Origin: Alkalibacter sp964582705 | GTDB taxonomy: Bacteria; Bacillota; Clostridia; Eubacteriales; Alkalibacteraceae | Reading direction: 5' to 3' | Assembly: GCA_964582705.1 (NCBI GenBank) | Contig: CAZOTE010000023.1 | Location: forward strand, 1-26,558 | DNA: 26,558 bases | Shown here: one piece after another, positions 23,388 to 26,558 of the stretch | Layout of the letters: each line of letters opens with the position of its first letter | How positions within the stretch are numbered: position 1 is the first letter of the stretch | Program-made: the position numbers and the translations under genes | Notes under the pieces: model-generated | Database searches by the model: none | Seen by the model: the letters and a program-made list of their open reading frames with translations, nothing else | Told to the model about the DNA's origin: nothing

Positions 23388-24080
23388 GGAATTTTCCTTT
23401 AGCCAATCTTTTGCGTCTTTGAACCTGGGATAAATTTTCTCCACCAAGTCCCAAAAATCTTTTGAATGGTTTTTATGAACCATATGGCACATTTCATGGA
23501 CAACTACGTAATCAATGACCCATTTTGGCGCCATTACAAGTCTCCAATTGAACAAAAGCTTGTTATCGTGGGTACAGCTACCCCAGATTTTTTTCTGTTC
23601 CTTTGCCTTTACTTGCTTTGGTGCCACATCAAAGTAAATAGAGTGCTTATCCACACTTTCACTCAGAATTTTTTGAGCGCATTTTTTATACCATCCCGCA
23701 AAGATTTCTTTTAGTAAACTGGCCTCACATCCTGGGTGCTCCAATAAGAATCGACCTTCTACCAGTTGCAACCTGGCAGCATTAAAATCAGTTTTAATTA
23801 CCTCTAAAGCATATTCACAGCCTAGAAACATGAATTTTTCTCCAGTTTCAAATTTTCTAACCTGCCGTTTTTCCTTCTTTTTCTCCATATAATCGATTTT
23901 ATCAAGGATCCATTTGCTTTTTTGAGATATCAATTCTTCTACAGCTTTAATGGGTGCAGTATTTGGCGCGGTAATCACGAGACCTTTTTCGGGGTCTAGC
24001 TTCAACTCAGTAGTCTTTCTTTTTCGTCTAATCAATTCATATTCTACGGTAAGACCATTTATATTTAATATTTTTTTCAT
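23364..24080 (-). CDS. DUF45/YgjP-type metalloprotein (SprT-like zinc-dependent hydrolase fold)
   Basis: A 238-residue protein. The zinc motif HEMCH (195-199) with the further ligand H205 in NHSKDFW, preceded by KKIWGSCT (163-170) and NWRLVMAP, is the signature of the YgjP/DUF45 family. The N-terminal half (residues 10-60) holds the usual beta-rich RRKRKTTELKLDPEKGLVIT segment. Members are annotated as M48-like metallopeptidases, and YgjP has been described as a UTP pyrophosphatase; the role here is not fixed by sequence. The ATG at 24080 follows AGGAGG. It is divergent from rnpB and 53 bases upstream of ppaC. Confidence 0.9.
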   Translation of the reverse strand: MKKILNINGLTVEYELIRRKRKTTELKLDPEKGLVITAPNTAPIKAVEELISQKSKWILDKIDYMEKKKEKRQVRKFETGEKFMFLGCEYALEVIKTDFNAARLQLVEGRFLLEHPGCEASLLKEIFAGWYKKCAQKILSESVDKHSIYFDVAPKQVKAKEQKKIWGSCTHDNKLLFNWRLVMAPKWVIDYVVVHEMCHMVHKNHSKDFWDLVEKIYPRFKDAKDWLKENSLALDIVH

Positions 24081-24112
24081 AATTCCTCCTAGGTCTTTTC
24101 TTTCACAATTTC

Positions 24113-24141
24113 TTGTGCGACGTCTTTATATATGATATCAT
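24113..24141 (+). promoter_or_regulatory. rnpB promoter
   Basis: TTGTGC (24113-24118), a 17-base spacer and TATCAT (24136-24141), with the first base of the predicted RNA 8-9 bases after the -10. Confidence 0.6.
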
Positions 24142-24149
24142 AATATATT

Positions 24150-24598
24150 GGAGAGCGAGCAAGTCAGATGATCGCGTGGGCATGTTCCGCAAGGACGCTC
24201 ACGAGGAAAGTCCGAGCTCCATAGGGCAGGGTGCCGGGTAACCCCCGGTGGAGGCAACTCCAAGGAAAGTGCAACAGAAAGGAAACCGCCCGGCGCATAA
24301 CAATGTATATCTGTGATAACTTTATTTATATAATATCTGAATTGAAAATTCAATAACATTGTATGTAAGTTATACATTTTTATGCGTCGGGTAAGGATGA
24401 AAGGGTGAGGTAAGAGCTCACCGGCGGCTGAGTAATCAGTCGGCTATGTAAACCCCACCTGGTGCAAGACCAAGTTAGGACAAAAAAGCAGTGGCCCGCT
24501 GTGTCCAGTGGTAGGTCGCTTGAGCCTTTCGGTGACGGAAGGCCTAGATAGATGGTCATCTAATACAGAACTCGGCTTACAGACTAGCTCGCTCTTCC
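24150..24598 (+). ncRNA. rnpB: RNase P RNA, A type, with an expanded P12 arm
   Basis: The catalytic RNA that trims the 5' ends of tRNA precursors. The P1 helix pairs AGAGCGAGC (24152-24160) with GCTCGCTCT (24587-24595). Conserved blocks are in order: GAGGAAAGTCCGAGCTCCAT, AGGGCAGGGTGCCGGGTAAC, GTGCAACAGAAAGGAAACCG, GGTAAGGATGAAAGGGTG with GAGGTAAGAGCTCACC, and near the 3' end ACAGAACTCGGCTTACAGAC. This is the A-type architecture, not the Bacillus B type. The arm at 24288-24391 is much longer and A+T-rich compared with the short P12 of well-studied A-type RNAs. Ends are judged from P1. Neighbours: the DUF45 gene diverges upstream and recombinase genes converge downstream. Confidence 0.96.
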
Positions 24599-24618
24599 CT
24601 TTAAAACATAAGGGTTTC
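24593..24618 (+). terminator. Weak terminator after rnpB
   Basis: CCCTT/AAGGG around an 8-base A-rich loop, followed by TTTC. The stem is only 5 bp, so this call is uncertain; a second hairpin at 24776 may finish the job. Confidence 0.35.
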
Positions 24619-24775
24619 AAAAGACTTGCAACCAGTTTATGAACCAAAAATAACATTTCGAAAAAAGACCGTTCCTGCTTCTGATTCGATTTGTAGTTTG
24701 GTTTAATCGTACTATCAAATGCAATATTTGTAAATAGTCTATAACCCCATAATATTGCCTCTAACTCTTGGCAGT

Positions 24776-24795
24776 AAAGGGTTTTAGCCCTTTTT
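24776..24795 (+). terminator. Short terminator in the rnpB-recombinase spacer
   Basis: AAAGGG/CCCTTT with a 6-base loop and two more T. The 24600-24775 stretch before it holds no gene, tRNA or clear repeat that I can see; if an attachment site exists for the recombinases it could be here, but I cannot locate a duplicated core. Confidence 0.4.
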
Positions 24796-24818
24796 AAAAA
24801 AAATAACTTTTTTATGAA

Positions 24819-24848
24819 AAAGACACCGGGCTTTCACCCGATGTCTTT
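24819..24848 (-). terminator. Terminator of the recombinase operon
   Basis: AAAGACATCGGG and CCCGGTGTCTTT pair on the minus strand (one G-T pair), followed by TTTTTC. The stop codon of the upstream gene (24834-24836) lies in the loop, so the hairpin overlaps the coding end. Confidence 0.85.
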
Positions 24849-25706
24849 TGTGTCTCTTACAATGTATTTTTCTATCTCAGCCAGCCTGTTACCATCAGTA
24901 ATACCTGAGAGCTCAGATATCTCAATTATCCCCACCCCGTTTTTCGCCAAATGAATACAGAAGGAATTTCTCAGAACCTCAGAGTTTATCTTAAAATCTA
25001 TATCAAGTCCTGGAGTTTTATTGGTTCTTTCTATTACATTTGTAAAAGTCCGCTGTGACATTTTTTCTCCGTTGCTCTTAAAAACATAATCTTCGGCTTC
25101 CGCTACCTTTCCCTCATGAATCGACTGCAATGCCAGACTAACTTCCTTGTTGACCGGTATCATCCTTCCCCTTATCTGCACCATTTGGTTTGGGGCATCT
25201 ATGTCTCCGTTTTTTAGATCCATTACTTCATTTTTCTTAAAGCCTGCATAGACCACCAGCTTAAGCATGGCAAGATCCCGGTAGCAAGTGTCCCGGTTAT
25301 GGGTCGCATTTGCCACTATCAACCTCACTTGATTCATGGTTAAATAATTAAACTCTAACTCCGCTCTTGATTCTAGCTTATTCATAAGAAGCTTTTCACA
25401 TGGGTTCGTCTTGACAGTTTCATTTTCAACCAGGTATTCAAAGAATGCATGGAGCACGTCTATCTTCCTCTTTATCGTACTTTTCTTGAATTCTTTTTCT
25501 ACCAAAAGTTTTCTAAAGTCGCTTAAGTGCTTAACTTGTATCTTTGCAAAATCATCGACACTTGGATATGAGTCTCTTAAGTACGATTCAAAGCTTTTCA
25601 AATCAGCGCGGTAGGCCGCTATTGTGCTATCTTTTTTCCCTTTGTAGTATAGATGATTCAAGTACACCTGTATTTTTTTTGTTGTTCTATTTTCTGTTTT
25701 CTTCAT
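24834..25706 (-). CDS. Degenerate tyrosine recombinase/integrase-like protein
   Basis: A 290-residue protein with a SAM-like N-terminal core-binding domain (residues 10-95: YKGKKDSTIAAYRADLKSFE, then KKSTIKRKIDVLHAFFEYLV) and a C-terminal catalytic-type domain (about 115-290). Most active-site positions are changed: the first Arg is Lys (AGFKKNEV, 154-161), the box-II His is Glu (EVLRNSF, R246 kept) and the second His/Trp is Ile (SGITDG); a candidate Tyr is Y281. It therefore probably cannot cut DNA alone and may act as a DNA-binding partner or regulator of the recombinase encoded 20 bases upstream. The ATG at 25706 follows AGGAG with a 10-base spacer. Confidence 0.8.
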   Translation of the reverse strand: MKKTENRTTKKIQVYLNHLYYKGKKDSTIAAYRADLKSFESYLRDSYPSVDDFAKIQVKHLSDFRKLLVEKEFKKSTIKRKIDVLHAFFEYLVENETVKTNPCEKLLMNKLESRAELEFNYLTMNQVRLIVANATHNRDTCYRDLAMLKLVVYAGFKKNEVMDLKNGDIDAPNQMVQIRGRMIPVNKEVSLALQSIHEGKVAEAEDYVFKSNGEKMSQRTFTNVIERTNKTPGLDIDFKINSEVLRNSFCIHLAKNGVGIIEISELSGITDGNRLAEIEKYIVRDTKDIG

Positions 25707-25726
25707 TAATATTCATCTCCTATTCA

Positions 25727-26558
25727 TTAAATATTTTTTTTGGTGATAATTTCAACAATATCGGCGAGTCTGTCATTTGACACGTGCATGTATGTCTTGA
25801 GGCTCTGTTTTCTTTTATGTCCTGTAAAATGCATGATCTCGCTTTGGCTCTTTCCACTTTCGTTCATCTCGCTGCAAAATATATGTCTTATTCTGTGGGG
25901 AGTTATCTTGTCTTCTGACTCGGCTATAACGTTGCTTGTTATTTTGCTGAACTGATAATAAAAAGATGCATACGTCAATCTCTTGCCTTCTTTATTCTTA
26001 AAAACCGGCCCATCAGTCTGGTTTAATCTTCTCTCTTCTTCATAATGCTCTTTTAACGCTGCTCTTAAATCGATGCTCATTTCGATGAAGCTCCACGTCT
26101 TGTTTTTCTTTCTCTTTATCTTGATTCTGTTGGCTCCAAAGCTTATGTCATCCCAGTCGAGTTGTAAAACCTCGCTTATCCTTGCCCCCGTATATGCAAG
26201 CGCCACGAGAATAGCTTTGTTTGTTAACCTGTAATCATCCTTTGGCACTGCGCTTATGATCTCTTTTACCTGCTCCACTGAAAGATATCCTTTCTGCGAG
26301 CCTTTTGGCTCATTCTTTCTTTTTAGGAAATTCACCCGTTCATATGGATTGTCATCTGTATATCCATAATCAAAAAGAAAGGAAAAAAACATCTTGAGCG
26401 TTTTTAAGTTTCTCTTGTTGATCACTCCTTCCTTTTCTTCCTGCTCCAACAGCCACTCATCGTATCGAATCAAATGAAGCGGTGCGATTTTTTCAATATA
26501 GCGCAAATTCGGAAAATTCCTTTTTATAAAGGAATAGAACTTGTCTATGTCAGAACTG
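25727..26558 (-). CDS. Tyrosine recombinase/integrase, intact catalytic site (5' end beyond the window)
   Basis: The frame has no stop up to the window edge, so the gene starts outside; an in-frame TTG at 26506 is internal, as residues before it (DKFYSFIKRNFPN) continue the core-binding domain. Numbered from that TTG, the catalytic set is R109 (YTGARISEV), a Lys in the KRKKNK hairpin, H204 and R207 (TPHRIRH), H230 (FTGHKRKQ) and nucleophile Y239 (KTYMHVS). It should carry out site-specific DNA recombination, as phage, transposon or Xer-type integrases do. It is followed after 20 bases by a degenerate paralogue. A third recombinase upstream, as in recombinase-trio elements, cannot be checked here. 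Confidence 0.9.
   Translation of the reverse strand, partial: SSDIDKFYSFIKRNFPNLRYIEKIAPLHLIRYDEWLLEQEEKEGVINKRNLKTLKMFFSFLFDYGYTDDNPYERVNFLKRKNEPKGSQKGYLSVEQVKEIISAVPKDDYRLTNKAILVALAYTGARISEVLQLDWDDISFGANRIKIKRKKNKTWSFIEMSIDLRAALKEHYEEERRLNQTDGPVFKNKEGKRLTYASFYYQFSKITSNVIAESEDKITPHRIRHIFCSEMNESGKSQSEIMHFTGHKRKQSLKTYMHVSNDRLADIVEIITKKNI

Noticed and set aside
24138..24656. Small minus-strand open frames across 24138-24377 and 24444-24656
   Set aside because: They lie inside rnpB on the opposite strand and their translations reflect RNA structure, not protein.
24600..24775. tRNA gene or attachment site next to the recombinases
   Set aside because: No cloverleaf, anticodon arm or duplicated core could be found in this stretch.

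Overview
The window comes from a low-GC Gram-positive bacterium, most likely of the class Clostridia. The signs are A+T-rich intergenic DNA, strong GGAGG-type ribosome binding sites, frequent TTG/GTG starts, a lepA-hemW gene order, PRD-type PTS regulators, a CBS-domain Mn-dependent pyrophosphatase and an A-type RNase P RNA. I cannot name a species. The only assembly gap is a run of ten N at 22851-22860, inside the pyrophosphatase gene.

Layout. 1-2300 (minus): lepA, then a hemW gene that stops after 29 codons, next to two hairpins that look like the end of an insertion sequence, and a small two-helix membrane protein. 2450-3256 (plus): a PHP-family phosphatase. 3288-14555 (minus) is the most interesting part: two paralogous five-gene modules, each coding for an RmlD-like SDR oxidoreductase, a large PRD activator carrying its own PTS-like IIB and IIA domains, and separate fructose-family PTS IIA, IIC and IIB proteins in the same order. 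Module A spans 3288-8398 and module B 9631-14555. Between them lie a membrane protein and a UPF0303 (HbpS/GlcG-like) protein. No sugar kinase or dedicated catabolic enzyme is present, so the substrate is unknown. A shared CCACATTAA-type sequence lies upstream of both regulators and of the module B SDR gene.

14703-21700: a lipoprotein made of three internal repeats (minus), typA (plus), a fructose-6-phosphate-aldolase-like transaldolase (minus), a fusion of MetF with a cysteine-rich MTHFR C-terminal domain (minus), a bacterial eRF1-like (baeRF) protein behind a sigma-B-like promoter (plus), and ndk (minus). 21698-24080 (minus): the gap-interrupted CBS/DRTGG pyrophosphatase and a DUF45/YgjP-type metalloprotein. 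24150-24598 (plus): rnpB with an expanded A+T-rich P12 arm. 24834-26558 (minus): two adjacent tyrosine recombinases, one with an intact active site (open at the window edge) and one that has lost most catalytic residues, suggesting the border of a mobile element.

How they fit together. Housekeeping translation and nucleotide genes (lepA, typA, rnpB, ppaC, ndk) form the backbone. The duplicated PTS/PRD/SDR modules are the accessory metabolic insert: the PRD regulator would sense PTS phosphorylation and activate transport genes, while the SDR, on its own promoter, might modify the imported sugar or a related metabolite. That last step is inference.
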